A stretch of 64,000 bases of DNA. It comes from Salminus brasiliensis. Taxonomy: Eukaryota; Chordata; Actinopteri; Characiformes; Bryconidae. Below are positions 52,220 through 63,139 of the stretch, piece by piece. The position numbers were made by a program, and so were the translations under genes. Numbering within the stretch: the first letter of the stretch is position 1; the number at the start of each line of letters is the position of its first letter. The stretch is taken from positions 2,153,951 to 2,217,950 of the forward strand of contig NC_132897.1 in the NCBI RefSeq assembly GCF_030463535.1, read 5' to 3'. The notes under the pieces were generated by a model that saw nothing but the letters and a program-made list of their open reading frames with translations, ran no database searches and was not told the DNA's origin.

Positions 52220-52629
52220 ATGAGCGTGAACGCCACCGGTGCCCTCGCGCCGTCGCTGCTGCAGCCCGCGTGGGTCGCTTTACGCGCGCTGCTCCTCTCC
52301 CCGGCGATGGCCGCGTGCGCCGCCCTTGCAGCCCACCTCTGCTTCTCGGCTCCGTTCCTGCTCCTCGAGCTGCTGGGGGTCGACCGTTACCGGATTGGAG
52401 ACGGGGCGCGAGCCGCCGACCCCCGGCGGTGGCTTGAGTGCCTCGCGCGGATCGCGTGCAAGTACGCGGCGGCGGTGCTGCCCTTCGCCGCGCTGGTGCA
52501 GCAGCTCGCGCGCAGGGACTCTGAGGATTACCTCGAGGCGCCGCCGCTCTTCCGCGCGCTCTCCGACTGCTTCACGTGCCTGCTGGTGTTCGACACGCTC
52601 TTCTTCGCCGTGCACTACGTCATGCACAG
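52220..52629 (+). CDS. ch25hl: ch25h-like exon 1
   Basis: Encodes residues 1-136 and two bases of Ser137. GC-rich with many CpGs, unlike exon 2. The donor is AG|GTGAGC at 52630. The ATG at 52220 has A at -3 and follows an in-frame-unrelated uORF. Confidence 0.92.
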
Positions 52630-55083
52630 GTGAGCTCGAGCCATAGCAGCCATAACATTAAAACCACCTGTCCTAGAAGGCCTGTAGGTTGTGAGGTGTG
52701 ACCTCCATGAGCCTGGGGTGTCCTGACCCTGGCTCTGGGTCACCGGCTGTCCTTCCGTGGAGCACTTTTGGTAGGTACTGACCACTGAGTACCAGACAGT
52801 CCCCCCGCAAGACCAGGTGGTTCTGACCCAGTCCTCCTCTAGATTCTTGCGCTTGGTCCATTTCTCCTGCTTCAGGAACTGACCGTTCACCTGCTGCCTG
52901 ATCTGTAGATCCAACCCCAGACATCAAAGCTAGTAGTATCTTCACCTGGTGGTGGTTCTAATGTTATGGCTGATCAGGGTACATGTTTTTCACTTTTCTC
53001 CATAATGTGAATCTGGAAGTTGTTCTTTATATAGTGTCAGAATTCGATGGCGAATGGACCGATAGAAATGCTCCAAAATGACCTGGATTTAAATATTTGT
53101 CCATTGACTTCCATGGAAAGTTCGGACGTTTTTTTCCTTCTCCTGTAAAGTTGCCGGAGAATTCAAGGTTTTGCGTGATGGCCCTTAAAATATAGGGTTC
53201 CAGAGTTTCACTAGGACTAATTAACGAAAGCTCGGCCTCTGTAAAGACTGTAAAAACCTAGGGTGTAGGTTCCTGTTGTTTGGCCAGCGATTGATCTGGA
53301 CCTTTATTATAGAAGAGTAATTCTGCTTTATAATCAATAATCAATAACCAATCAAGTATCAGTAGAAAGCTTCTTCTGAAATTTGACCAAAGTAAGAGAC
53401 TCAGTACTGGAAGCCGTGTCCGATCAGAGGAACGCTGTAGAGTGTGGATTAGTAAGTCCATAGCTTGGCTAAACCAGCTGGACTTTAGTAGACTGGACGG
53501 CTGCTATAGGAATGGACAGCAGATCATTGGAGAAGGATGACCTATGCCGTCCTTCTCCTCGTCGTCTCGGTGTGTTGGAGAGGCTCTTTGGAGAAGCGAA
53601 GGGGAACATTTCTAAGTGACTTAGGTTTGAATCATGTTGCACAGGAAGCAAGGTGGTTGCTATGGTGTTGCTAAGTGGTTGCTAGATGGGTGCTATGGTG
53701 TTCCCAAGTATTTACTGTGGTATTTCAGGTCACTGCTTTGGTGTTGCTACGTGGTTGCTATAGTGCTTCTAAGCTGGTTGCTATGGTGTTGCTAAGTGGT
53801 TGCTAGATGGGTGCTATGGTGTTCCCAAGTATTTACTGTGGTATTTTAGTTCACTGCTTTGGTGTTGCTACGTGGTTGCTATAGTGCTTTTAAGCTGGTT
53901 GCTATGGTGTTGCTATGGTATTTCACGTCATTGTTTTGGTGTTGCAAAGTGGTTGCTATGGTGTTGCTAATGTTTTGCTATGGTGTTACTAAGTGGTTGC
54001 TAGATGGGTGCTATGGTGTTCCCAAATTGTTACTATTGTATTTCAGGTCATTGCTTTGGTGTTGCTATGTGGTTGCTATAGTGCTTTTAAGCTGGTTGCT
54101 ATGATGTTGCTATGGTGTTGCCAAATTGTTGCTATGGTGTTACTAAGTGGTTGCTAGATGGGTGCTATGGTGTTCCCAAGTAGTTACTATGGTATTTCAG
54201 GTCACTGCTTCGGTGTTGCTACATGGTTGCTATAGTGCTTCTAAGCTGGTTGCTATGATGTTGCTAAGTGTTTGCTAGATGGGTGCTATGGTGTTCCCAA
54301 GAATTTACTGTGGTATTTTAGTTCACTGCTTTGGTGTTGCTACGTGGTTGCTATAGTGCTTTTAAGCTGGTTGCTATGGTGTTGCTATGGTATTTCACGT
54401 CATTGTTTTGGTGTTGCAAAGTGGTTGCTATGGTGTTGCTAATGTTTTGCTATGGTGTTACTAAGTGGTTGCTAGATGGGTGCTATGGTGTTCCCAAGTA
54501 GTTACTATGGTATTTCAGGTCACTGCTTCAGTGTTGCTACATGGTTGCTATAGTGCTTCTAAGCTGGTTGCTATGATGTTGCTAAGTGTTTGCTAGATGG
54601 GTGCTATGGTGTTCCCAAGTATTTACTGTGATATTTCAGGTCACTGCTTTGATGTTGCTATGTGGTTGCTATATGGTTTCTAAGATGGTTGCTATAGTGT
54701 TGCTAAGTGGTTGCTATAGTGTTATTTCAGGGCCTATGAAACTGATGTTAATTATGGCAGTGATGTAGTTTTGAGGGTGTTAATAATAATTAAAGTGAAA
54801 ATTAAATGAATTAAATTAAATAGACTTTAGAACCCAGTTTGCAGCAGGGATCTTCAGAAGGCCTGAGCACGGCTGCTGGTTCTGGATCCTTCAGCTCTGT
54901 CTGAGTGGGGGTGATGGTCGGTGTGTTGTTGATGAGACCGGATTCGTGCTGCTGCAGGTTGTAGGACGGCTTGTTTGTGTAGCGTGAAGAGAATTACAGT
55001 AATCCGCTGTAGTGGAACAGCGGGCCTGTCGCCTCAACACTCCTCCCAGCCTGGCTGTCTGCTCTTCCTGACTGTGTTTGATT

Positions 55084-55130
<47 letters not shown>

Positions 55131-58066
55131 TAACTGTGCGAGAGGCTGTTCGGCAGTTTAGATAAAAAGCCAGCTATTAAGACCAAAACATTAAGACCAC
55201 TTGCCTAACATGCTGCTGGTCATCTGTATACATGCCACCGAAAGATTTACCTCTACAGGACTACAGTTATGTAGCAGTCGGGGGTTTTCAAGAGCGGTAG
55301 GAGCTCAAATGCCTTTTTAATCCCTATCCAGGTGGGATTAAATTTACTGTGATTTTATTCCCGAATTTCTGACCATCTCCATCGTCCAGTCTAAATTACC
55401 TGCTACTCATCTAAGTCCAGTTCCGATTCTCAGCTCTGTTTTTTTTTCCAGGCAGATGTTGCCTCACATCTGGAAAAAGTTTTTTTGGCTGCTGGTGGTT
55501 ACTAAGGTATTTAAGGTGGTTGCTATGGTGTTGCACAGTGGTTGCTAGATAAGTGTTGTAGTGTTGCCAGGTGGTTACTAAGATTTTTAAGTTGGCTTCT
55601 GTGGTCTTGCTAAGTGGTTGCAATAGTGTTGCTAGGTGGTTGCTATGGTGTTGCATAGTGGTTGCTAGATAAGTGTTGTAGTGTTGCCAGGTGGTTACTA
55701 AGATTTTTAATGTGGCTGCTGTGGTCTTGCATAGTGGTTGCAATAGTGTTGCTAGGTGGTTGCTATGGTGTTGCATAGTGGTTGCTAGATAAGTGTTGTA
55801 GTGTTGCCAGGTGGTTACTAAGATTTTTAAGTTGGCTTCTGTGGACTTGCTAAGTGGTTGCTATGGAGTTGCATAGTGGTTGCTAGACACATGTTATAAT
55901 GTTGCCAGGTGGTCACTAAGATTTTTAAGGTGGTTACTATGGTTTTCAGATGGCTGCTATGGTATTGTTGGTAGACTGTTGCCATGTTGTCTCAGCTGGT
56001 TGCTATGAGCGTGCTGACCACCTTTCAAGGCTGCATCTGCAGCAGTTGGAAAAGAGGCGGTGACTGGCTTCACATGTGTTGAAAGAGACGCATGCTAGTC
56101 TTCACCCTCCTAGTGATGGGGCGGGTCACACGAACAGGGATTGGGTGATTGGCCGGGTGAGCAAATCTGATAAATGATTAATACTAATTAATGACATTTA
56201 ATCCAAATGATGAGATTAAACGTTTGACACCTCACTGCCTTCCACATGTTTCCTACCAAAGGTATAATTAAATTAAAAATACATGTAATGAAAGGTTTAT
56301 CCGGACCCAGACACCCAGTGATGTACCCCCTCAGTTCTAGAACGGGCCTTTTATTGCCATCCAGATGGAGACAGACGTCCCTCTGAGATACAAACCCAAT
56401 CCGACTCACCAGCCAGCACCACAGCGAAGCGATGTGGGGAGAGAGCGCCATCTACCCACCCTAGAGAGAGAGGCCAATTGTGCTGTCTCTGGGCTTCGGC
56501 TAAAGATGGCTAGCAGCATGACCGGGATTCGAACCAGCGATCCTCTGATCATAGCGCCTTAGTCCACTGGACCACTCAGGAGTTTTGAAGATGGCTCTTC
56601 AAATGGTGGAGTTTGACAGGACAGCCCTGTTTTATAGCATTTGTAGCACCTTGATTTATTTCTTTGAGAGCCTGAGAGCAGAGTTCAAGAGCAGTTCTCC
56701 TTAAACGTTCTCCAGGCCTAAAAAAAAAGAAGAAGAAAAGCCTTGGAGCTCCAGAACAGATTTAGGTTGTTAACATAATTCAGTTCTTTAAGGCCGCAGG
56801 TTTGACGTGTTCGGCCATGTGTTGAGGTTCAGCAGTTGGGAAAGTGGCTCCTCAGGCCTGTTCTCAAAAGCTCAGCAGCTGCTGTTTACTCGTAAGAGAG
56901 GTGTTCTCTGGATCACCTACAGATGGGGAGTGTAATTTACTTTGACTCCACAGCTGTAAAAATCAAAAATGTACCAATCAAGCTTTGAGCGCCCCCTCAT
57001 GGACAGCTGTATACATGCATTTCTGGACAAGCTGAGAGCTCCAGATGCAGGTAGAGAAGGTAACATCAAAAAATGTCTTTAAATAGTGTGATATGTTAGT
57101 TTTACCACATCGCCCAGCCTTACTATTTTTTTTATTAACAACATATTATAACATTATTATTATTTATTATTATAAAGTACAACAAGCAATCTGGAACCGC
57201 CCCCGTTAACACGAGACTCATTTGCCTACCCAGTGGGCTAGAGGGGTATAAAGCCCCCCAGCAGCATTGAGGAGCTGTGGAGCAGTGGAAGAACTGTGTT
57301 CTCTGGAATGATGGTGGTGGAGCTCCATCCAATACTTTTGTATAGGACGAGTTGAGGAGTTGAGGAGTTGAGGATGATGAGGTGGTGGGGTGGTGATCAT
57401 CATTCAACATCCTGACCTTTCTAACACTCTTATGGCCGAATGCAGTCAAATCCTCACAGCAATGCTTCTCCAAAATCTAGTAGAATGTCTTCTTCTCTGG
57501 ACAGTAGGCACAATTACTCCAAAGCGTCCCAATACTTTTGTCCTAGAGTGTAGTTACTGTCAAACTAATAAAATCTTCAAACAGCTGTTCTGAATCAGTG
57601 TTCCTCAGGCCTCTGATGTTCCTCTTTCCCAGATGTTCTAATCCCCAGACTAAACGTGTTGTGTTTGGTTCACAGTGATCCACGGCTGTTCCAGAAGTTC
57701 CATCACTCTCACCATTTGCATCGCGACACTTTCGCGCTGGCGGCGCAGGACTCCAGTATCGAGGAGCTGCTGTTCCAGCAGGTTCTGGCCTTTGCCAGTG
57801 CCAGGCTGGTGGGCTGCCACCCCATGAGCGAGATCCTTTTCCATTTGCTCAACATCTGGCTGGCTGTGGAGGATCACTGTGGCTACGACTTCCCCTGGGC
57901 GGTACACCGGCTGTTGCCCTGCTTTGGAGGACCTCCCTTCCACCAGGCCCATCACCAGCACTTCAGGGGCAACTATGCTCCATACTTCAGGCACTGGGAC
58001 CTGATCTTTGGGACCTCGCTCCCCACTTGCACGAACAAATCCAGCACAGATGATCCCGCTCACTGA
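52220..58066 (+). CDS. ch25hl: Cholesterol 25-hydroxylase-like protein (two exons)
   Basis: Join 52220-52629 and 57676-58066: 801 nt, 266 residues plus TGA (human CH25H has 272 as recalled). These diiron ER-membrane enzymes hydroxylate sterols; CH25H makes 25-hydroxycholesterol, which suppresses SREBP processing and is an interferon-linked antiviral oxysterol. Three histidine boxes are intact: HYVMH (132-136), HHSHH (146-150) and HQAHH (226-230). NIWLAVEDHCGYDFPWAVHR (196-215) is the CH25H signature region, and NYAPYFRHWDLIFGT also matches. The N-terminal half has several hydrophobic stretches (about 27-55, 84-98, 118-132) and a sequon at Asn4. The intron splits Ser137, just after box 1. Teleosts have several ch25h-like paralogues; which one this is cannot be decided here. 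Confidence 0.93.
52647..52982 (+). mobile_element. MITE family 2, copy c, beside the ch25h-like donor
   Basis: Left end CAGCCATAACATTAAAACCA starts 18 bases after exon 1. Right end GGTTCTAATGTTATGGCTGA closes at about 52975. The interior matches the copies at 37776 and 39429. Confidence 0.82.
52985..53195 (+). repeat. Dispersed repeat family, third copy
   Basis: CACTTTTCTCCATAATGTGA and GATAGAAATGCTCCA match 25541 and onward. It directly follows the MITE. Confidence 0.6.
53196..53640. other. ch25h-like intron, unique sequence
   Basis: No recognised feature. Confidence 0.45.
53645..54735. repeat. GTTGCTATGGT minisatellite, block 1
   Basis: Short GGTTGCTATGGTGTTGCTAA units are arranged in a longer period: AAGTGGTTGCTAGATGGGTG recurs at about 53671, 53795, 53991, 54146, 54262-like, 54461 and 54577. 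So there is a higher-order repeat of roughly 115-200 bases. Confidence 0.9.
54736..55480. other. ch25h-like intron with a (GT)n tract
   Basis: (GT)n at 55090-55129. An end of MITE family 2 (AAACATTAAGACCACTTGCC) is at about 55185. No gene. Confidence 0.55.
55490..56015. repeat. GTTGCTATGGT minisatellite, block 2
   Basis: A regular period of about 120 bases: ATAAGTGTTGTAGTGTTGCC recurs at about 55549, 55669 and 55789. Related to block 1 but with its own consensus. Confidence 0.9.
56339..56583 (-). mobile_element. tRNA-derived SINE family 2, copy b
   Basis: In reverse it has a tRNA-like head (CCTGAGTGGTCCAGTGGACT) and a B-box from GGGATTCGAACCAG at about 56524-56536. GGGTGGGTAGATGGCGCTCT follows in reverse. 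It is the best preserved minus-strand copy, in the ch25h-like intron. Confidence 0.82.
56935..57065 (+). repeat. Dispersed repeat shared with 17505-17640
   Basis: AAGCTTTGAGCGCCCCCTCA and GGACAAGCTGAGAGCTCCAG in the same order and spacing as the intron 6 copy. Confidence 0.6.
57232..57555 (-). mobile_element. DNA-transposon family 1, minus-strand copy lacking one end
   Basis: GGTATAAAGCCCCCCAGCAG, GGTGGTGATCATCATTCAAC and, at the right, GCGTCCCAATACTTTTGTCC. It ends about 120 bases before ch25h-like exon 2. Confidence 0.75.
57676..58066 (+). CDS. ch25hl: ch25h-like exon 2
   Basis: The acceptor TTTGGTTCACAG ends at 57675. The exon completes Ser137 and encodes DPRLFQKFHHSHHLHRDTFA through to DPAH and TGA at 58064-58066. 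Residue spacing between boxes 1 and 2 (19 residues, HYVMH to HHSHH inclusive) equals that of human CH25H as recalled, which supports the splice choice. Confidence 0.93.
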
Positions 58067-58800
58067 GCGCTTGGCAGCTGATGAATCACATCAGGCACAT
58101 ACATATATATATATATATATATATAGTGAACTGAAGATCACTGCAGGAGACATTAATCTTTCATTAGTTTAGCATTTGTGGTCCTCCATGCTCCATTTCA
58201 TACCCAGAGAGGTAGGTGGGAACTTCTTATAAAAGTTTGTGGACACCTGCTGGTTCAGTGTTTCTTCAGCCATCATGCAGTAATAGCCTCGGCTCCTCTG
58301 ACAAGGCTTTACACTAGAGGATTTGATTGCACTCGGAGCATCAGTGAAGTCATGTAACAGTGTTGGATGTTCGGCTTTGGCACTCCAACTCATTTCAGAG
58401 GTCTTGGAAGGGGATCCAGCACTCCAGAGCTCTAGCCGATGGTATGGTGACCTCTTACGTGGCTCCTCCAGAGTGTCCCATTCTGTTGGCCAGTGCTTTT
58501 CTATGGAGATTATACAGGCTGTGTGTAGAGCGATGGATGCACCTTAAAAGTGTTGGGATTAGCAGAGGTGTCTACATACGTTTGGACATACAGTGTACTA
58601 AGAAACATCTTTACCTTGGGTGAATTATGAAAATGTCATGAAATATGTCATGACATATGAAAACATGGTTTTGTGTTTTGTTTGTCAGAAATATTTTTAT
58701 AATTATGTAGAATATTGATTTTGATACCAATATAAACTGTACACCCCCCAAACAATAACACAATGTAATCCTATAAGTTGTTATTACCCAAATAAATAAA
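58067..58800 (+). other. ch25hl: ch25h-like 3' UTR (predicted) with a diverged transposon
   Basis: (AT)n at 58104-58126. A diverged family 1 copy spans 58230-58597 (AAAGTTTGTGGACACCTGCT to GTTTGGACATACAGTGTA). The first AATAAA is at 58791. If that is the real site, the 3' UTR has absorbed a transposon. An earlier unseen site is equally possible. Confidence 0.35.
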
Positions 58801-58833
58801 TGAAGTCATATTTCACATATTACTTTCACAGCT

Positions 58834-58955
58834 CTAGACCGGCCCTACGGTCTAACTGCTGCTCATCAAGTGTGAGGAGGTCATTAGTTCGAATTCCAGC
58901 CAGGGCTCATCGCTCCATTGTCAAAAGCCTCCCAGTCTGGGACGTCATGTGATTG
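58834..58955 (+). mobile_element. tRNA-like SINE fragment
   Basis: GTTCGAATTCC at about 58888 is a B-box in a tRNA-like head (GGCCCTACGGTCTAACTGCT). It runs into a G-run at 58956-58972. Confidence 0.5.
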
Positions 58956-58974
58956 GGGGGAGGGGGGGGGGGGC

Positions 58975-60405
58975 TCTAACCTGCAGATGGGAAATAAACA
59001 GTGAACAGGTTGAGGGGGCGGAGCCACAGACTAAACATCTCACACAGTGTTTAATTAGTTTCAGCTGCAGCTCATTTACTGATGTTCTTGAGGTTTGTTG
59101 ACCAAACTGAAATGCAGAAGTTATGAAAATATGAATTTTGACTGAATTCTTCTCAGCAGGCTTTTTTCAGACAGATGATGCAAATCAGACTTTTACTCTT
59201 TCTCAAGTTTAGCATGTTGCTAAATTCGCAGCTACAGCGGCCTTGTTATTTCCCCCACCTGTTTTCAGAGCGTGCCGTCACCACTCGATGAGGTCCCACA
59301 CGTTTCAATGACGGGATTCCAGACGTTTATGTGAATTGCAGCTAGTTCATTTGTTCAAGAAGCTGCACATTCAATGCCACCACAGCTCCTTCTCTTTTTT
59401 GGGTTTTAGCAGCATGTGGGAGAGTTGGCAGCTCTGGACTGCAATAGCAAAGTCTTGCTGAAGTCAGCAAATCCAGATTTGAACCACCTGTCTGCACAAA
59501 GCCTTGGAGTGTTAAACTGTTTCCCAGTGCAGGAAAAGTACTGGACTTCCGCAGACTCGAGCTGTGCCAAAATAACGCTGGAGGTGAGGGGCCTAAGAAA
59601 ACACTGATATATCAGAGTACCGTGATTAGGGATGTCCTGATCGAGTTTATTTGCCCCTTGATCCGATCCGAGGTTCCTAATTCGGACTGAACCGTGCACC
59701 GCACAGATTGATTGCAGTAATAAACCAGTGTGTCTCTCGCCGCCGCTCCCTTTAAGAGCCAGGTGCGGTCGGTTTGACCTTGGCGGGTTGCTATTTCAGT
59801 GGTGTAAAGTGTGGGGGAGGGGGGGGGTGTACGAGCGTCGGGCTGCACGCGCCTGTGTTGACAATTCACTGCCAAGATAGCAACAAACGAACGCCTGACT
59901 GTTGACGAACGTCTGTCTAGACTGTTTTTTAGTCAGTGGAGCTCCTGCTGTGTTTTCCGTTGCTGAGATACTAACCAGTACGCCAGAAACTGACCTGAAC
60001 ACCCCTCATTTCATGACCACTGCGCCCATCGGCATAGATACGTTCACAAGCAGTGCTGAAAATAGACTGTTGGCAGGGTGGAAGATAGCGATGAGCATCA
60101 TGATGCTATCTTGGGTCCCTTGGGTCTGTGCAGTAGCTTTTAGTAGACCGTCCGTTCTGCAGGCAGCTCAGCCCCAGGCTTCCCAAGTTCCCCCCAAGTT
60201 CAAAGTATTGTGTCTCAGTACACAGCTTTATAGGGGGTTTCCAGCCTCGGGGAGGGGCAACAAGTGTGTATTCTTTAACTGGATGGTCAACCTTTAGGAC
60301 TTTTATGATCTAGGCTGTTGCAGCAGGATGCATCAGGCTCTGAGAGAAGCTAAGCTGTCTTACCCGGACCTCCCGTTCCACCTTGCCTTCTGTCGCCCTT
60401 TTTCC
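58975..60405. other. Intergenic, no recognised gene
   Basis: A short AGGGATGTCCTGATCGAGTT word at 59629, typical of fish repeats, and a G-run at 59815. The 131-residue frame at 59902-60297 has no recognisable domain. Confidence 0.45.
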
Positions 60406-60409
60406 AAAA

Positions 60410-60734
60410 CTACCCTAAACATGGTTCATCTGTGAGCTCATTTCAGCAGACAAAACAAAAACAGATTGATTTTAACTGATAAATGCAGCACTGTTACCAG
60501 TTAGCAGCCAAAACAAGGCTTCTAATGGTAACTGTCCATTCCACCTTAAATAGCGCAGTAGCGTTTTTTGCGTACGTTCCAGCAGCAGAGTGTAACTGCT
60601 GCAGCATTTAAGGTGGAATGGAGAGTTCCAGTGAGAGAACTTCAGCCCTGTTTTGGCTGCTAGCTGCTAACGTCGGCGCTCTGATCAGTTTGGTTCACTG
60701 TAAAAAGCTCAACGATGATCCGTGTTTAGGGTAG
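60410..60734. mobile_element. Foldback MITE (325 bp)
   Basis: Ends are CTACCCTAAACATGG and CCGTGTTTAGGGTAG. Further in, TTAGCAGCCAAAAC pairs with GTTTTGGCTGCTAG, and CCATTCCACCTTAAAT pairs with ATTTAAGGTGGAATGG. The element is therefore complementary over most of its length, with a loop near 60553-60605. It has no coding capacity. Confidence 0.82.
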
Positions 60735-60742
60735 ATTTCGAG

Positions 60743-60743
60743 T

Positions 60744-60772
<29 letters not shown>
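60743..60772. repeat. (TA)n microsatellite
   Basis: About fourteen TA units directly after the foldback MITE. Confidence 0.9.
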
Positions 60773-60777
<5 letters not shown>

Positions 60778-60895
60778 TATAGGCCTCATGGTCTAGATCC
60801 TCCACTGAACTGTTTAAACCATTGAAACACTTAAATTCTGACTTTACATTTTCCACCCTTTTGTGCCTCAACAATAACAAATCTGACCAATAATT

Positions 60896-61115
60896 GAGTG
60901 GTTCAGCGGAATGAGGCGCGGCCACTGTGACCAGAGGATTGTTGGTTCGAATCCCAGTCATGCTGCTCGGGGTCTGAGAGAGCACAACTGGCCTTGCACT
61001 CTCTCTCTCTCCAGGGTGGGTAGATGGCACTCTCGGCCTCCACATCACTCCGTTGGCCGGCCCTGGCATCTGCTAGCCACTGCATCAGAGCCAGGCAGAC
61101 CCAGGCAGCATGGAG
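60896..61115 (+). mobile_element. tRNA-derived SINE family 2, copy c
   Basis: A-box-like TGGTTCAGCGG at about 60899 and B-box GGTTCGAATCC at 60944-60954. The body has GGGTGGGTAGATGGCACTCT. Same family as 34465 and 56339. Confidence 0.85.
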
Positions 61116-61361
61116 ATGTTAGGTTTGATGGGGTTAATCAGATGTGCGGCAGCAGAGATGAGGATTCCCAGGTCTCACACTCCACACATTTCTCTAATAA
61201 GCAAAGTGTCAAGCGTCAGCAGTCTTGCCTTTATTTATGGCAGGACTGCTGTCAGATTTCTCCAAAATTTATAGCAGCTCTGTTCCCTCGCAAACGCCCA
61301 CCTTCTTAAAAAAGGGAGCAGAGCATGAGCTCATCAAAGCAGGCCCTGAGATACACCAACC

Positions 61362-61897
61362 AGATGTCCAAATGTTTGTGGACAACCTTCTAATGAATGC
61401 ATTCAGCTACTTCAGGCTGCACCCTTTGCTGGCACATATGTGCAGATGCGAACATACAGCTTGTCTAGTCCCTGTAGAGAAGTACTGCCAATAGAATAGG
61501 ACTCTCTGGAGCAGTGATGGAGAACTCGCCTTCTTAGGGGGCTGGAAGGAACACACAGTCGTCCTGGGAGGGGACGATAAAGCCTTATCTAGATCTAGTA
61601 CTTAATGTGCATAATGTGTAAATTGGCCGTGGTACGGTTTGGAGACACGTTGGTATGCCTAATGCCGGGCGTGGGCTATAGAGGGTGTTCTCTGGAAAGA
61701 TGGTTGGTGATCATCCTGACAACATCCAGACCTCACATACTCAATCAAATCCTCACAGCAATCCTCACTCCAACATCTATGGAAAGCTGTCTTTCCTGAA
61801 CAGTAGAGACAGTTATTCCAACAAAAGCAGGATAAACCCCTTTCAGAAGAAGCACTGAAGCAACGAGCAGGTGTCCCAGTACTTTTGTCCAAATGGC
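61362..61897 (-). mobile_element. DNA-transposon family 1, near full-length minus copy
   Basis: Begins ATGTCCAAATGTTTGTGGAC and ends GTGTCCCAGTACTTTTGTCC. The interior carries GAAGTACTGCCAATAGAATA and AATCCTCACAGCAATCCTCA. A stretch at about 61510-61640 is not shared with other copies. Confidence 0.75.
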
Positions 61898-62411
61898 GTA
61901 CACTGTGTCTTGGATCTTTTGTGTCTTGGATCTATTTTTTTTAGGAATGTGTGAAATGATTCATGTATAAATGTACTTTCTCTTCCGTGATATCATCTGA
62001 TGTTTTGCTTTTCTCTGCAGGGTATTCCACTACACGCGGCCTGATTGTCGGCCTGCCCGCCTGCATCTGAGCTTTTATAAACTTTTAAGTGCCGCATCCT
62101 GCAAGAACGGACTTGATCTTTGCCACACACTGGCACTGTCATGCATAGCTTCTACTTTTCTGTTTGTCCGGTCACTGGAGAAGCTGGCTGAGGGAAATAA
62201 CAAAAGATGTGTCCATGCAGCTGAAGAACCTCCTTTAAAAACTGTTTTTGCTCGGCTCATTTCAGAGATACGATTCACAGCAGCTCAAGCTGCACGTTGT
62301 TTCATCATGTATCTGCTTTTCTGAGTAAACTTCAGATATCTCTCTTTTCTAAGGAGATCACAAGCTCAAATTTCCACTAACTGCCCCTGTTTGGTTCTGA
62401 TTAACTGGACA
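61898..62411. other. Intergenic; possible acceptor at 62019 without a recognised exon
   Basis: TTTTCTCTGCAG followed by GGTATTCCAC looks like a splice acceptor. No protein family was recognised downstream; it could be a 3' non-coding exon or chance. Confidence 0.25.
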
Positions 62412-62529
62412 TGCACTATGTGGACAAAAGTAATGGGACACTTGTTTGTTGCTTCAGTGTTTCTTCTATAATCAGGGGCATTAAAAAGAGTGTGTCCTGC
62501 TTTTCATGGAGTAACTGACTACTGTCCAT
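62412..62529 (+). mobile_element. DNA-transposon family 1, left-end fragment
   Basis: CACTATGTGGACAAAAGTAA to ACTGACTACTGTCCATAG, about the first 115 bases of the element, cut off at a TA-rich stretch. Confidence 0.7.
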
Positions 62530-62543
62530 AGTGTGTGAATGTA

Positions 62544-62613
<70 letters not shown>

Positions 62614-62748
62614 CATGTCTAACCCCAATGTCACAGGTCCCTACCCTGGTTAAATAAAAGTTAAATACATAAATATTATATGTACATATATTGTACATAC
62701 TGTACATATATGTTTTATACAAAAATGAAAATATATACAGACATATAC

Positions 62749-62796
<48 letters not shown>

Positions 62797-62813
62797 GTAT
62801 ATGTCTGTATATA

Positions 62814-62872
<59 letters not shown>

Positions 62873-62960
62873 TGGCCAGGGCTCACTTATAAAAGGCATG
62901 TCTAACCCCAATGTCACTACCCTGGTTAAATAAAAGTTAAATAAATAAATAAATAGGTAA
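62530..62960. repeat. TA and GT microsatellites between two copies of a TTAAATAAA repeat end
   Basis: (TA)n at 62538-62610 and about 62756-62792, (GT)n at 62817-62868. GGCATGTCTAACCCCAATGT followed by CTACCCTGGTTAAATAAAAG occurs at about 62612 and 62897. These are direct copies 285 bases apart, probably the 3' end of a short retroelement or a local duplication. Confidence 0.8.
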
Positions 62961-63083
62961 AAGAGAAGATGAAAACTATATATGCTCAAAAACTAAAAAT
63001 ATGTAGAGCTAAAATTATATCTAAATATATTTTGAATACAAAATAATAAAATAATGAAACAATTATGTTTTATACAGAAATAA

Positions 63084-63139
<56 letters not shown>

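Noticed and set aside
52239..52646. 135-residue frame in another phase of ch25h-like exon 1, and the 115-residue minus frame
   Set aside because: GC-rich shadows; only the frame from 52220 has the hydroxylase motifs and joins exon 2 in phase.
57650..58063. 137-residue minus-strand frame opposite ch25h-like exon 2
   Set aside because: Shadow of the real exon; no motifs.
59902..60297. 131-residue + frame
   Set aside because: No domain, no splice support, and average composition; likely chance.
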